The position numbers and the translations under genes were made by a program. The notes under the pieces were generated by a model. It had not been told where the DNA came from, made no database searches, and was given only the letters and a program-made list of their open reading frames with translations. DNA of 64,000 bases from Acidiflorens sp963841945 (GTDB lineage: Bacteria; Acidobacteriota; Terriglobia; Terriglobales; Acidobacteriaceae): contig CAWJFC010000007.1 in NCBI GenBank assembly GCA_963841945.1, forward strand, positions 133,642 through 197,641, written 5' to 3'. This document shows, piece by piece, positions 1-9,813 of this stretch (its first letter is position 1; each line of letters starts with the position of its first letter).

Positions 1-3000
1 TCGCCCTCCGATAACGCCCGACCGGGTGAAGTGAATCGGATCCACCACTCCGACACCGGCCCCGCCTACGGACCAATTATCCATTTGCTTAGAAACGGTA
101 TAGGCAACGATGAAATCAAAGCCATGCGAATATCGCTTTTGCAGCCGCAGGTTCATGGCGTTATACGTAGTCATGCCGGCAAACGTGGTGTTCGTCGGAA
201 TCGTCGGAAAGAACGGATAGGGCTCCAACAGCGTCGCGAGCGATAGCTGGGTCACAGGGCCATTCACTGGGTTCCCGTATAGCACACCGAGCTGGGTCGC
301 GGTTTGCCCCGAATAGTATTGCGAAATTGGATAGTTACTGAACAGTTGACTTTCGTAGGCAAGTTTGTTTTTAGTAGAAACATTATTGTAGAGATAGGCG
401 CTTGGTCCGCTTCCCGCCAGGTGGCTTCCGTGAGTGCCGACATAAGCTATTGAGAGCGACAAGTTGCCAGGCAGCTCTCGTTGGATTTCTAAGGTGTAGC
501 TCTGTACCATTGGATCACGCGTCGGTTTAACAAAGGCGTAAGTAGCTCCTAGAAGGTTGTCGCGTCCTTGCGCAGGATAAGGCCCCGTGATGGATGGAAA
601 CAAGAGGCTTGTCTTGTTGGTCGTCGTGTCGCTCAAGGGAAACGCTACGCAGGGCCCTGAAATGCAACACACTGCGGATAAAAACTCTGATCCCAACTTC
701 CGCCTCGGTTCCAGCCGGATCCGTTGACCACTGATTGACCGGGCGCATTCAGGTTTTCAATCGCGTCAGTATAGAAAATGTCATATCCGCCCCGGATTAC
801 GGTTTTTCGGAGCGCGGAGGGCGACCACGCAAAGTTGAACCGAGGCGCGATGCTGTTGTGATTGGCGGGAAACACGTCACCGTTGGGAAATCCCGGGCTC
901 CCTTCATAAATGTTTTCTCCCGGCAACCCTGTCAATGGATTCAAACAAGTGAAGCAGAAATTACTCATCGGGTAATAGCGGGCTCTGAAATAACCGTTGA
1001 GATCGTAGCGCAATCCCAGATTCAGGGTGAAGTTGGGCTTGATGTGGAAATCGTCTTGTCCAAAGAATCCCCACGAGCGCCAACGTATGTAGGGCGGCTG
1101 TAGATTACCAGCAAATGTAGAACCATCCGCTGGAACGGCCCCTAACATGAATTGCGCGAAACTGTTACCACCCAAGCCGGAAATAGGATCCTGGGTTAGC
1201 GAGCCGGAAAAGTCTAAAGTGGTGGGATCGCTGCTCTCATAACTCGCATGATCGAGGCGATAGATAAAACCCATCTTTAAGGTATGTTTGCCGATGATCT
1301 TTGTCACGTTATCGAGAATTGTGTATGCTTCCGATCCAGTCGCTATGTTCGTCCAGGGAGTTGGGCCAAAGTCAACATATCCGCCTCCAGGCGTACTGGT
1401 AAGGGCGAAGTTAGGCGTTGGGAAAAACGCATTCCCAGGTAAGAGACTCGGGGCCAGAGTTTGCTCCACCTCCGACTGCGCGGTGACGCTCTGAGGATAG
1501 GGATGTGCCAGCGTGGAGAGGAATTGACGGCTGAAACTGGCGCGAAATTCGTTGACCAGCGTGGAACTGAAGGCGTAGGTGTGGCCCAGCGCGGCAACCT
1601 GACTGCGAATACCGAAATTGTATGGCGAACCATAGCCAATGCTGCTCTGCGGGAATGTGGGGCCAGTCCACGGCACAGCGAAATTGCGGTACTGCGTTGG
1701 GCTGAATAGCCACTCGGCAAAAAATCTACCCTTCCCGGTTTGGTGGTCAACCTTGATCGAAAGATTAACGGGGTCCTGACTGCTTCCGCTGTGGCCCTCG
1801 TAGTTGTTGCAAATGCTATAGGTACCGCTGGACGCCAAGGGACAGCCGCCCAAAGTATCGATGTGGTTGGGCTGGGGGAAAGAATTCATAAAGAACATCG
1901 CGGTGGGGTCGAGGCGATTCGTCGGGATGGACGTTGCCATGCTCCCGTCGGGATTGGTGAATTGTGTCCGTTCAAAAGTGCCGTCTGATTGAGGACCCGC
2001 AGTCGTGTTTGGGTCGAAGATTCCGTTACTCGCAACATTCGGATCTTCGCTGAAGTTACCCTGACTCATCAGAGGCGTAGGAACGGTATAAGCATTATTG
2101 CCACTCTGATGAAGGACCGTTGCATCTATCGAAAAAAAGAAGAACGTTTTGTTTCGACCGTCGTAAATATGAGGAATCCTGACCGGCCCACCTAGCGTCC
2201 CGCCAAAGTTATTAAATTGCACAAGCGTCTGACTGAAGCCCCCCCTTGTGTCAAAAGGGTTCGTGGCATTGGTCGCGCTATTGCGAAGATACTCGTAGAC
2301 GTCTCCGTGCAGGTTGTTTGTACCAGACTTCAAGACGGTGCTGAAGACACCACCTCCTGTGTGCGAGTATTCGGCGGAAAATGCAGTGGTAATTGCTTGG
2401 AATTCCGCGACTGAATCGGGGGAAGGGTTGACAACTATGTTTTCTCAAAAACTCGATATGTTTAAATTCCCGTCCAAATACCAGGCGTTGGCTCCGCTTT
2501 GGCCGCCGTTCACGGCAATAGCGGATCCGAGAAGATGGGTCGGATCCGGGAAGGTTCCGAATTGACTATCAAACCCGAAGTTGCTTCCGGGGGGACCACC
2601 GACGTTGTTGACTCCGGGCAGTAGGAACGTCAGTTGTTGTAAGTCTCGACCGGCTAGAGGGACATTCTGAATTATGTCAGCCTGCAAAGTACTGCTGAAG
2701 TTGCTGGCGTCCGTTTCCAGCAACGGTACTTCGGCCTTCACCTCAATCTTTTGTGGATCGACCCTACCCGCAACTTCGTATCAACTCGGGTCGATTGGCA
2801 GACTGTACCTCAATGGCGGTAACGTCAACCGGGGTAAACCCGTTTGCCGTGAAATGCGCGTTGTAGATCCCCGGCACGAGAGCAGGAGCTCGATAGTATC
2901 CGGCGCTGTTCGTTTGGGTGGTTGTGACTACATTCGTGGCGACGCTTGTGATGGTGATTTCAACTCCGGGAACTGCCGCGCCTTGCGGATCGGTGACGTT

Positions 3001-3102
3001 TCCTTCGATTGTGCCGCGATTCAGTTGGCCCACAAGAAGTTGTGTTGAAGCGATAAGGATAGCGGAAAAGAAGCACAGAGAACGCAACCACCGAATGTGC
3101 AT
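1..3102 (-). pseudogene. TonB-dependent receptor (Oar-like, carboxypeptidase-regulatory N-domain), broken and cut by the window edge
   Basis: This would be an outer-membrane receptor for TonB-driven uptake of large substrates such as oligosaccharides. Translation starts at 3102 with a signal peptide (hydrophobic SLCFFSAILIAS), then a carboxypeptidase-regulatory/CNA-B domain (RGTIEGNVTDPQGAAVPGV). The frame is lost near 2764-2790. It resumes in another frame through the plug (NVPLAGRDLQQLTFLLPGVN, YLDGN). An in-frame TGA at 2445-2447 is followed without a gap by ENIVVNPSPDSVAEF. The barrel then reads on to about 645-660, where CVAF is repeated in the next frame and translation continues to base 1. 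Three lesions (two frameshifts, one nonsense codon) make this a pseudogene unless all are sequence errors. The family is expanded in Acidobacteria. The C-terminus lies outside the window. Confidence 0.88.
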
Positions 3103-3520
3103 GTCACCCTCGTGGGCCGACCTTCAAACCTCATCGCCTGCACGTGCTCTGGCCGTCGGTTTTGGTCACAAGGCGACCCGTTCAAAGTTCGGTCTCCTGT
3201 AAGTAGTTCCTCTCCGGCATTGTTGTCAACGTAATTTTCCGATCGCCGGGTTGTCTGTCCAATGGGATGGACGCTATTTGAGTGTCCCCTGCGTTATCGA
3301 CCATCCGTGATTGACCCGGCGGCGGGAGCCATCGTATTGTAGGAGCGTTTATTGCTCTGTCCACGTTTTGTCCACCGTATTGAACGCGTGTTTTGACTAA
3401 AGATTGATGAGTGGCAAAACTTCAGAAGTATTCCTTGTCGATTGATTGAGCACTTTCGTTGCTCGAACATTTTGACAAAGGGAAGCGCGGTTTTTCACAC
3501 TGAAACTGGCCGCGAACAAG
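3103..3520. other. Intergenic stretch without a supported gene
   Basis: These 418 bases separate the minus-strand receptor pseudogene from the plus-strand receptor tail. The short open frames here have no family resemblance or ribosome site. The left part would hold the promoter of the minus-strand receptor; the right part may be eroded sequence of the second receptor, whose upstream portion is missing. Confidence 0.5.
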
Positions 3521-3728
3521 GTGGGGAAGCGAGCCTCAATAATGTTCCGCGCCGAGTTGTTGAATGACTTCAACAATGTCAATTTAGGATTGCCGGGCAA
3601 CCAGGTGGCTGCTGGCGCCAGTAATGGGTTCGCACGTATATCGGCGGTACCGCGGGTGGAGGCGCGTACGGCGGCCCAACCTCCTACGGAACCGCCTTAT
3701 CCAGTTTGGATTGAGGGCGAGTTTTTGA
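3521..3728 (+). pseudogene. C-terminal remnant of a second TonB-dependent receptor
   Basis: The plus strand encodes FRAELLNDFNNVNLGLPGNQ, matching the penultimate strands of Oar-like receptors (typically FRAEFFNxFNHxNxGxP). After a frame change near 3640 it ends RLIQFGLRASF followed by TGA at 3726-3728. A terminal aromatic residue after xxQxGLRxxF is the usual outer-membrane barrel signature. Only about 70 residues remain, with at least one frameshift and no upstream barrel or plug, so this is a relic. It points the opposite way to the receptor at 1-3102 and is therefore not its lost end. It sits 47 bases before a broken pectinase, suggesting an old receptor plus hydrolase unit. Confidence 0.7.
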
Positions 3729-3775
3729 GACAAACGGGGGAGGCATTGGTTTCCTGACCCTCCGGTAACGCAGCC

Positions 3776-4234
3776 ATGACTTCGATCCGCAGAGAGTTTT
3801 TGAAAGTGGCAAGTGCGGGATTCGTCGCAGCTGCAAAGGGTGCTACGGCCCGTGCTTATGCGGAACCTACTCCTCCGCCAATCCGCGATCCAAATGCCGT
3901 TTTTGATACAAGGGCCTACGGCGCCCGGGGTGACGGCGTAACCATCGACACCCGAGCCGTCAGCAATGCAATCGCCGCCGCCAATAATCGAGCCGGCGGC
4001 ACGGTGCGATTTCCGCCGGGCATTTATGCTTGCTACTCGATTCACCTCAAAAGGTCGCGCTCTATCTTGAGCCCGGAGCAACGATCTTCGCGGCCGCTGT
4101 TCCTGCAGAAGGCGCAAGGAGCGAAGCCTACGATGGTGCTTGAATCGAACAGTCATTGGGAGGACTATCAAGACTATGGTCGTAATCACTGGCACAACAG
4201 CCTCCGTTGGGGAAAGGATATCCGCGAACTTTAG
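3776..4234 (+). pseudogene. GH28 polygalacturonase / pectate-lyase-fold remnant
   Basis: The start MTSIRREFLKVASAGFVAAA is a twin-arginine-type export signal. It is followed by FDTRAYGARGDGVTIDT and GTVRFPPGIY, typical of the N-terminal pectate-lyase-3/GH28 beta-helix. The reading frame shifts near 4050, where the expected KVALYLEPGATIFAAAVP lies one frame over, and returns near 4140 to give DYQDYGRNHWHNSLRWG, matching the conserved HWHNSLIWGE segment. It stops at 4232-4234, long before the catalytic Asp residues of a full enzyme (about 450 residues). Intact, it would be an exported pectin or rhamnogalacturonan hydrolase. Two compensating shifts plus truncation mark it as a pseudogene. Confidence 0.85.
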
Positions 4235-4349
4235 TCGCAGCGCCCAGACGCGCAATGGATCAATCAAGTGAATGTAGTGACTCGATAGGGGCGAGGAAAG
4301 TGGACTGGGTCGCACGATGTTTTCCTACGCAGTCCGGAATTTGGAATGA

Positions 4350-5927
4350 ATGAGGCAACCTAAACAGAGCGCGAGACTTGTCCTGAGGGGCGGCACCATC
4401 GTCGATGGCACTGGCGCTCCTCCGTTTCCAGGCGAGGTCGTCATTTCAGCCGGCCAGATTGTTTCTGTGGGCGGCCCGCAGAGCAACTGGGCTGGTGCAG
4501 CGGAAGGCGCGGAGTACAACGTCATCGACTGCCGGGGCTGCATGATTGCGCCAGGGTTTATCGATGTTCACAGTCACTCGGATCTTCAGGTGCTGGAGAA
4601 TCGAACCGAAAAGCTATTCCAGGGAGTGACGGCTGAGGTGGTCGGAAACTGTGGCTTCTCCGCATATCCTATGCCGGAAAACCAGCAGGACTTGAGGGAT
4701 TTCGCGAACGGCATCTTCTGTGGCGATGATGGTTGGGGATGGGATTCTGCTTCCGATTATCTTGCCAGCGCGAGCAAATCGAAGGTGGCAACGGTTACAT
4801 CGCTGGTTGGGCATGGTTCACTAAGAATCAAGGTTGCTGGGAATACTGGCAGAGCGCTTGGCAGCCGTGAACTTGACGCAATGTCGGCTCTGCTGGATGA
4901 GGCGATGCAGGAAGGGGCAGCGGGTTTCTCTTCGGGGCTCATGTACAGTCCGGGATCCGGCGCGTCGCCGCAAGAACTGACGGATCTTTGCCGCGTCGTC
5001 GCGCGCCGTGGCGGCGTGTACGCCACACACATGCGAAGTTATTCCGCCGGACTGCTGGACGCGGTGAGGGAACAGATTTCAATTGCCGAGGATTCGGGAT
5101 GCCGCCTCCAGATTTCTCATCTGCAGGCTGCCGGCCCGGATCACTGGCCATTACAGCAACGCGCCATTGAGGTAATCGAGCATGCTTCAGCGCGGGGTGT
5201 CGATGTCGCGTTTGACGCGTATCCCTGGCTCGCGGGCTCCACGGTACTTACCCAGGTGCTGCCCCAGTCCGCCATGGAGGGCGGAATCGCGAAACTTCTT
5301 TCGCGGCTTCGTGATCCTGCGCAGCGTGAGTTCATACGCACTCGGATTCAACCCGAGGCACGATGGGATGGCGTAGTCATCACTTCGGTTGCAAACGATG
5401 TTTCCTCGCTCGTGGGCAGGTCAATCCAGCAAATCGCTGACGAACGCAAAGACACACCCGAGAGCGTAGTGATAGACATTCTGTTGGAAGAAGAAGGAAA
5501 TGTGAATATTGTGGAGCACTGCCAGTCACTTGATAACCTCCACGCGTTGCTCACTCACCCGCTAGCGATTGTGATTACCGACGGAGTTTATACCAAGGGA
5601 CGCTCGCATCCGCGCCTTTACGGAACGTTCCCATCGCTGCTTGGGGATATAGTCCGCGAGCGCAAGTGGCTGACCATTCAGGAGGCCGTCCATAAAGTCA
5701 CAGGCCAGCCAGCAGCGAGATTTCATTTAGAGGATCGAGGCCGGATCGCGGAGGGTTATGTGGCAGACATCACGGTGTTCGATCCGGAAAGAGTTCGTAG
5801 CGATGCCAGTTATGACGTACCTGCCGTAGCCCCGGTGGGTTTTCAGTACATACTGCGGCAGGGAGAGGTGATGGTTAACGAAGGTGAACTTGCCAAGTCT
5901 CTGTCGAACTGGATGAACATTATTTGA
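4350..5927 (+). CDS. N-acyl-D-amino-acid deacylase (D-aminoacylase, amidohydrolase family)
   Basis: The 525-residue enzyme should hydrolyse N-acyl-D-amino acids to D-amino acid plus carboxylate in the cytoplasm. The TIM-barrel metal site is complete by eye: H74 and H76 in DVHSHSD, C101 in GNCGFS, H227 in ATHMRS, H257 in ISHLQAAG, and the catalytic Asp D411 in ITDG. These correspond to the residues known from the Alcaligenes D-aminoacylase. The N-terminal and C-terminal beta-sandwich halves (LVLRGGTIVDGTG, GYVADITVFDP) are present, and length is normal. It leads a plus-strand run with RidA and a D-amino-acid-type PLP enzyme, which supports a role in D-amino-acid salvage. Exact acyl and amino-acid specificity cannot be read from sequence. 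Confidence 0.92.
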   Translation: MRQPKQSARLVLRGGTIVDGTGAPPFPGEVVISAGQIVSVGGPQSNWAGAAEGAEYNVIDCRGCMIAPGFIDVHSHSDLQVLENRTEKLFQGVTAEVVGNCGFSAYPMPENQQDLRDFANGIFCGDDGWGWDSASDYLASASKSKVATVTSLVGHGSLRIKVAGNTGRALGSRELDAMSALLDEAMQEGAAGFSSGLMYSPGSGASPQELTDLCRVVARRGGVYATHMRSYSAGLLDAVREQISIAEDSGCRLQISHLQAAGPDHWPLQQRAIEVIEHASARGVDVAFDAYPWLAGSTVLTQVLPQSAMEGGIAKLLSRLRDPAQREFIRTRIQPEARWDGVVITSVANDVSSLVGRSIQQIADERKDTPESVVIDILLEEEGNVNIVEHCQSLDNLHALLTHPLAIVITDGVYTKGRSHPRLYGTFPSLLGDIVRERKWLTIQEAVHKVTGQPAARFHLEDRGRIAEGYVADITVFDPERVRSDASYDVPAVAPVGFQYILRQGEVMVNEGELAKSLSNWMNII

Positions 5928-6050
5928 CGAGTTGCAGCCGCATTCGTCCTTCTTCGATTGACCCAATTTCCCGGGAATCGTATCTTAAGACACGTCGTCG
6001 CCTTGTCCAGCCGATTGAACGCGCGTTTTAAACTAGAGTCGAGGTTTGTC

Positions 6051-6896
6051 GTGGCCAAGCTCAAGGATTACTCGGTACCGTCGATCGAGCGGGCTCTTTC
6101 GGTGCTGGAATGCCTGGCAGAAGCGAAACGTGGCTTCTCGCTTTCGGAAATTGCTCGAAGACTCAGAATTCCAAAAAGCTCCGCGCATCTCATTCTCTCA
6201 ACCCTTGAGCACCGAGGATTTCTGCAGAAGAATGTCAACACGGGCAGATACTGCCTCGGCCTGCGTCTGGTGAGCCTGAGCAGGAACGCGATCGAGAACC
6301 TAGATCTGCGTGAAGAAGCCCAGCCATTCTTACGTTCTCTCATGGAAAAGACCGGGTTCACCGTACACTTGGCGGTGCTGGAACGCGATGAAGCGGTAAT
6401 CATCGACAAAGTTGAAGCGCCAGGATTGGTCAGGCTGGCATCGTGGATCGGACGACGCCTCGATGTCAACTGCACGGGAGTTGGAAAGGTTCTTCTCGCA
6501 TTCCTCCCCGATGACGAACTCGATCGTCTCCTTAAGACGAAAGAGTTTGCCCGACACAATAGCCGCACGATCTTTTCCAAGAGCACATTGAAACGCGAAC
6601 TGCAGCTCGTGAGACAGTCGGGCCACTCTTTTGACGATGAAGAGGATGAACCAGGGGTCCGATGTATAGGAGCTCCCGTGTTCGACGAGGATGGAACGGC
6701 CGTTGCCGCAATCAGCGTAGCGGGAATTTCGAGTCAAATCACGCGCAATCGCGTTCCGGTACTGGCGGCCCTGGTAAAGAGGGCCGCAGGAAATATCTCC
6801 GCACGTTTAGGCTACATCGCGCATGAGCCTGACCTGGCACACCAGGAGTCATTCAACACCGATAATAATGAGCATCTCCACCAGGTGAAACGTTGA
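6051..6896 (+). CDS. IclR-family transcriptional regulator
   Basis: The 281-residue protein has an N-terminal winged helix (IERALSVLECLAEA, FSLSEIARRLRIPKSSAHLI, LEHRGFLQKN) and the IclR effector domain after about residue 80, including RLASWIGRRLDVNCTGVGKV and the GVRCIGAPVFDEDG stretch. IclR proteins bind small metabolites and control nearby catabolic genes. I chose the GTG at 6051 because GAGG lies a proper distance upstream and the conserved fold begins at once; an in-frame TTG at 5958 would add 31 unlikely residues. It lies between D-aminoacylase and the dehydrogenase gene, so local control of this catabolic run is the natural inference. Confidence 0.92.
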   Translation: MAKLKDYSVPSIERALSVLECLAEAKRGFSLSEIARRLRIPKSSAHLILSTLEHRGFLQKNVNTGRYCLGLRLVSLSRNAIENLDLREEAQPFLRSLMEKTGFTVHLAVLERDEAVIIDKVEAPGLVRLASWIGRRLDVNCTGVGKVLLAFLPDDELDRLLKTKEFARHNSRTIFSKSTLKRELQLVRQSGHSFDDEEDEPGVRCIGAPVFDEDGTAVAAISVAGISSQITRNRVPVLAALVKRAAGNISARLGYIAHEPDLAHQESFNTDNNEHLHQVKR

Positions 6897-7004
6897 TGCG
6901 TCCGCTCCCAACAGATGCGCGATCTAAAACTCGATGGCCGATTCCGAGCCGCTCGCTGTATCAGAGTTTCACTCTGCAGCTTCAACCTCAATGGGAGACA
7001 GATC

Positions 7005-8075
7005 ATGCCGCAGAATCGCTTAGCACACAGAAGCCGCTTCGTTGAGGCCGCGAATGGCTCGCCTGCGAAGATACCGACCGGAGTCGTAGGTCTCGGGCTG
7101 ATGGGAATGAGCATCACCGCCTGTCTCCTGGCCGCTGGACATCCGGTAGTGGCTGTGACCCGCAGTCTGGCAAAGCACAAGCACGCATCCCGCCACATAT
7201 TGGCCCTCTTAAAGCAGATGGCAAAACAGGGCTTGCTGCAGCGAGATCCATCTCGAGTCATTCAAAACTTGATCATTACTGAGGAGTTCTCGGATCTGCG
7301 AGACGCTCAACTGGTGATCGAATCGATCGTAGAAAACCTCGAAACCAAGCGAGCGGCACTGGCTCAGATCGAAGAGGCTGTGTCGGCGGAAAACGTGATC
7401 GGGAGCAACACTTCTGCGATTCCCGTTTCAATCTTGCAGGAGCAGGCAAAACACCCCGAACGGATACTGGGTATCCACTGGGCGGAGCCCGCCCATGTGA
7501 CTCGTTTCCTGGAAATCATTTGCGGAAACAAGTCCGAAGTCCGGCACGCGCAGCGAGTGGCAGCACTGTCGAAAATGTGGGGAAAAGAGCCATCTCTGCT
7601 ACGTCGGGATATTCGAGGCTTCATTACAAACCGTCTCATGTACGCCATGTTTCGAGAAGCGTTTTTCCTGGTAGAGAACGGTTATGCCAACGTCGAGGAT
7701 GTGGATCGGTCATTGCGGAACGACCTGGGCTATTGGATTACGTTTGCGGGGCCATTCCGGTTCATGGACCTGACGGGCATTCCGGCATACGCAGCGGTTA
7801 TGAAAGATCTATTTCCAGAGTTGAGCTGCGCTACGAACGTACCGCCGCTGATTGATCAGTTAGTGAAGTCAGGTGCTCGCGGAGTATCCAACGCTCGCGG
7901 TTTCTATCCTTATACCCGTGAGGAAGCCCGACGATGGGAACGGCTCTTCCTTAAGTTCACCTACGAGATTCGCGAGCTGGCGCAACAATATCCTGAGAAT
8001 GTTGGCAACAATCGACAGAGTCGCAAGAATGGCCTAGATATAACGAGCGCGAAGAAGCGTCCGCGGTTCGAATAA
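7005..8075 (+). CDS. 3-hydroxyacyl-CoA dehydrogenase-family NAD-dependent enzyme
   Basis: The 356-residue protein opens with a Rossmann motif (GVVGLGLMGMSITACLLAAGH). It continues with VIESIVENLETKRAAL, the conserved SNTSAIPVS and GIHWAEPAH segments, and the C-terminal 3HCDH helical domain (RGFITNRLMYAMFREAFFLVENG). This is the single-domain-pair form (about 320-350 residues), like hydroxybutyryl-CoA, carnitine or gulonate dehydrogenases, not the fused hydratase/dehydrogenase. The ATG at 7005 is preceded by GGGAG; an in-frame ATG at 6915 lacks a clear site. It follows IclR by 108 bases and precedes RidA by 24. The substrate is unknown; the setting suggests a hydroxy-acid from amino-acid or sugar breakdown. 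Confidence 0.87.
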   Translation: MPQNRLAHRSRFVEAANGSPAKIPTGVVGLGLMGMSITACLLAAGHPVVAVTRSLAKHKHASRHILALLKQMAKQGLLQRDPSRVIQNLIITEEFSDLRDAQLVIESIVENLETKRAALAQIEEAVSAENVIGSNTSAIPVSILQEQAKHPERILGIHWAEPAHVTRFLEIICGNKSEVRHAQRVAALSKMWGKEPSLLRRDIRGFITNRLMYAMFREAFFLVENGYANVEDVDRSLRNDLGYWITFAGPFRFMDLTGIPAYAAVMKDLFPELSCATNVPPLIDQLVKSGARGVSNARGFYPYTREEARRWERLFLKFTYEIRELAQQYPENVGNNRQSRKNGLDITSAKKRPRFE

Positions 8076-8099
8076 CGATTCGAAGGGAGGCAGCAGCAA

Positions 8100-8483
8100 G
8101 TGCCTAAAGTTGAAATTAAACATCCGGATAAAGTGGCGTCAACGGGTTCGTATTCGGCCGGAGTAGAGATAGACGGCTGGCTCTTCATTAGCGGACAGGG
8201 ACCGCTGGACCTGCTGACTGGCACCGTGCTCCGCGGGTCGATTGAAGAAGAGACCCGCTTAACACTCAACCACATCGGAAAGGTCTTGCAGAGCGCTGGC
8301 TACGGCTTCGATGACGTGGTGAAGTGCACCTGCCACCTCGCGGACATTCAGGACTTCGCCAGATTCGACAGAGTGTACGCCGAGTTCTTTCTTGCGATTC
8401 GTCCGGCACGCACTACCGTGCAGTCAGGGCTAGGCGACGGAATCAAAGTTGAAATCGACGCCATAGCACGGAAGTCGAGGTAG
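8100..8483 (+). CDS. RidA (YjgF/UK114) family enamine/imine deaminase
   Basis: The 127-residue single-domain protein begins at a GTG preceded by a strong GAAGGGAGG. Family landmarks are GWLFISGQGPLD, ETRLTLNHIGKVLQSAGYGFDDVV, and RPARTTVQSGLGDGIKVEIDAIA, in which R104 corresponds to the conserved substrate-carboxylate arginine. RidA proteins form trimers and hydrolyse reactive enamines/imines released by PLP enzymes acting on Ser, Thr and related amino acids. The next gene is a PLP enzyme of the D-threonine aldolase/D-serine dehydratase type, so a protective or productive partnership is plausible. Length is normal. Confidence 0.93.
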   Translation: MPKVEIKHPDKVASTGSYSAGVEIDGWLFISGQGPLDLLTGTVLRGSIEEETRLTLNHIGKVLQSAGYGFDDVVKCTCHLADIQDFARFDRVYAEFFLAIRPARTTVQSGLGDGIKVEIDAIARKSR

Positions 8484-8681
8484 ATCACTTGGACCAAGCA
8501 GCGGAGTAGCTCTAGTGATGCGTACATTTTCGGAGCAGAAACGCGTCATGACAACTCATGCGCAACTTGTGCCGTCGAGGAACCTGGTTGCGAACAACAC
8601 TCGTCGGCCCTCTTTTATGAGTACCTGTCAGGTGTTTCGCAACCGAAGGCACGCCGTATCCGGAGAGGATGACTGGACTCA

Positions 8682-9776
8682 ATGAAAATCTCGGACTTGG
8701 ATACCCCGGCTGTCCTCATCGATATCTCCGTCATGGAGAGAAATCTCCAAAGCATGAGTAACTACTGCGCAGAACACAAACTGAAACTACGCCCACACAC
8801 CAAGACTCACAAGATTCCTGAATTAGCGCACTTGCAGTTGAAGCTGGGTGCTTCAGGAATCACGGTGGCAAAGCTGGGCGAGGCGAGCATTATGGCTGAC
8901 AGCGGCGTCGACGACATTCTGATTGTTTACCCGTTGATTGGCAAGAGCAAACTAGATCGCTTGATGCGGCTCGGCGAACGTGTCAAATGTGCCGTAGCCG
9001 TTGATTCGTTGGCGGTCGCGCAGGGAATATCGCGAGCTGCTTCGAATGCTGGAGTGACCGTCGGAGTGAGGGTAGAGTTCGACACCGGATTTGGTCGTTG
9101 CGGCCTGCCCATCACAGAGCGCTCTATGGAAACAGTTCAGCAAATTCGAGAGCTTGCCAATCTCCGCTGGGAAGGTGTTCTGACGTATCCAGGGCAGATC
9201 ATGGGAACTGCCGCTGAGCGCGAGTTTCTGCTCGCGAAGGAAAATAATACGCTTTCCAGGCTCAAGGAGCTTCTCGATGTTCAAGGAATCGGTTGCGAAA
9301 TCGTGAGTGGAGGTAACACGCCAGCGGCCTCCATCTCTCATCGCTTTAAACACGTTAATGAAATCCGGCCCGGCACCTATATCTTCAATGACAAGAACAC
9401 AGTCTGCGCGGAGGCTGCCACCTATCACGACTGCGCGGCAACGGTACTCGCCACGGTAGTAAGCGTCAGCGTTGCCGGCAAGGCGATGATTGACGCAGGC
9501 AGCAAGACTCTCTCTGCCGATCCGCTTCTCTCTGGTTTCAAGCTCGGCTACGGGGAAATCCTTGACTATCCTGGAGTCGTCATCGAGGATCTGTCCGAAG
9601 AACATGGGCATTTAGACCTTCGGACAGCGCCTACTTCACCAAAGCTGGGAGAAAGGGTTCGCATCGTTCCCAATCACATATGCACATGTATCAATCTGCA
9701 TGATCGAGTCTATGGATGTAACGGGGACGAAGTAGTGGCTCCGTGGGAGGTTAAGGGGCGAGGAAAAGTTCAGTAA
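8682..9776 (+). CDS. D-threonine aldolase / D-serine dehydratase-like PLP enzyme
   Basis: The 364-residue fold-type III PLP enzyme has the alanine-racemase-like barrel. The PLP lysine is in RPHTKTHK (K41), followed by GITVAKLGEA, VRVEFDTGFGRCG and VSGGNTPA (phosphate binding). The C-terminal D-Ser dehydratase-like domain ends with NHICTCINLHD, where His332 and Cys334 match the family's metal-binding pair. Members cleave D-threonine-type beta-hydroxy amino acids or dehydrate D-serine. Next to an N-acyl-D-amino-acid deacylase and RidA, a D-amino-acid degradation role is well supported. Aldolase and dehydratase activity cannot be separated by inspection. Confidence 0.88.
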   Translation: MKISDLDTPAVLIDISVMERNLQSMSNYCAEHKLKLRPHTKTHKIPELAHLQLKLGASGITVAKLGEASIMADSGVDDILIVYPLIGKSKLDRLMRLGERVKCAVAVDSLAVAQGISRAASNAGVTVGVRVEFDTGFGRCGLPITERSMETVQQIRELANLRWEGVLTYPGQIMGTAAEREFLLAKENNTLSRLKELLDVQGIGCEIVSGGNTPAASISHRFKHVNEIRPGTYIFNDKNTVCAEAATYHDCAATVLATVVSVSVAGKAMIDAGSKTLSADPLLSGFKLGYGEILDYPGVVIEDLSEEHGHLDLRTAPTSPKLGERVRIVPNHICTCINLHDRVYGCNGDEVVAPWEVKGRGKVQ

Positions 9777-9813
9777 TCGGATTGCGACCCATTTGTCAGA
9801 AAGGTTCTTGATC

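Noticed and set aside
2445..2447. In-frame TGA in the receptor gene as a selenocysteine codon
   Set aside because: No reason for selenocysteine in this family, no SECIS-like hairpin seen, and other frame lesions exist in the same gene.
3584..4315. 243-residue minus-strand open frame
   Set aside because: It lies antisense to the GH28 and receptor relics, is rich in Arg/Ser and matches no family.
5958..6050. Upstream TTG start for the IclR gene
   Set aside because: The added residues are not conserved-looking and the GTG at 6051 has a better ribosome site.
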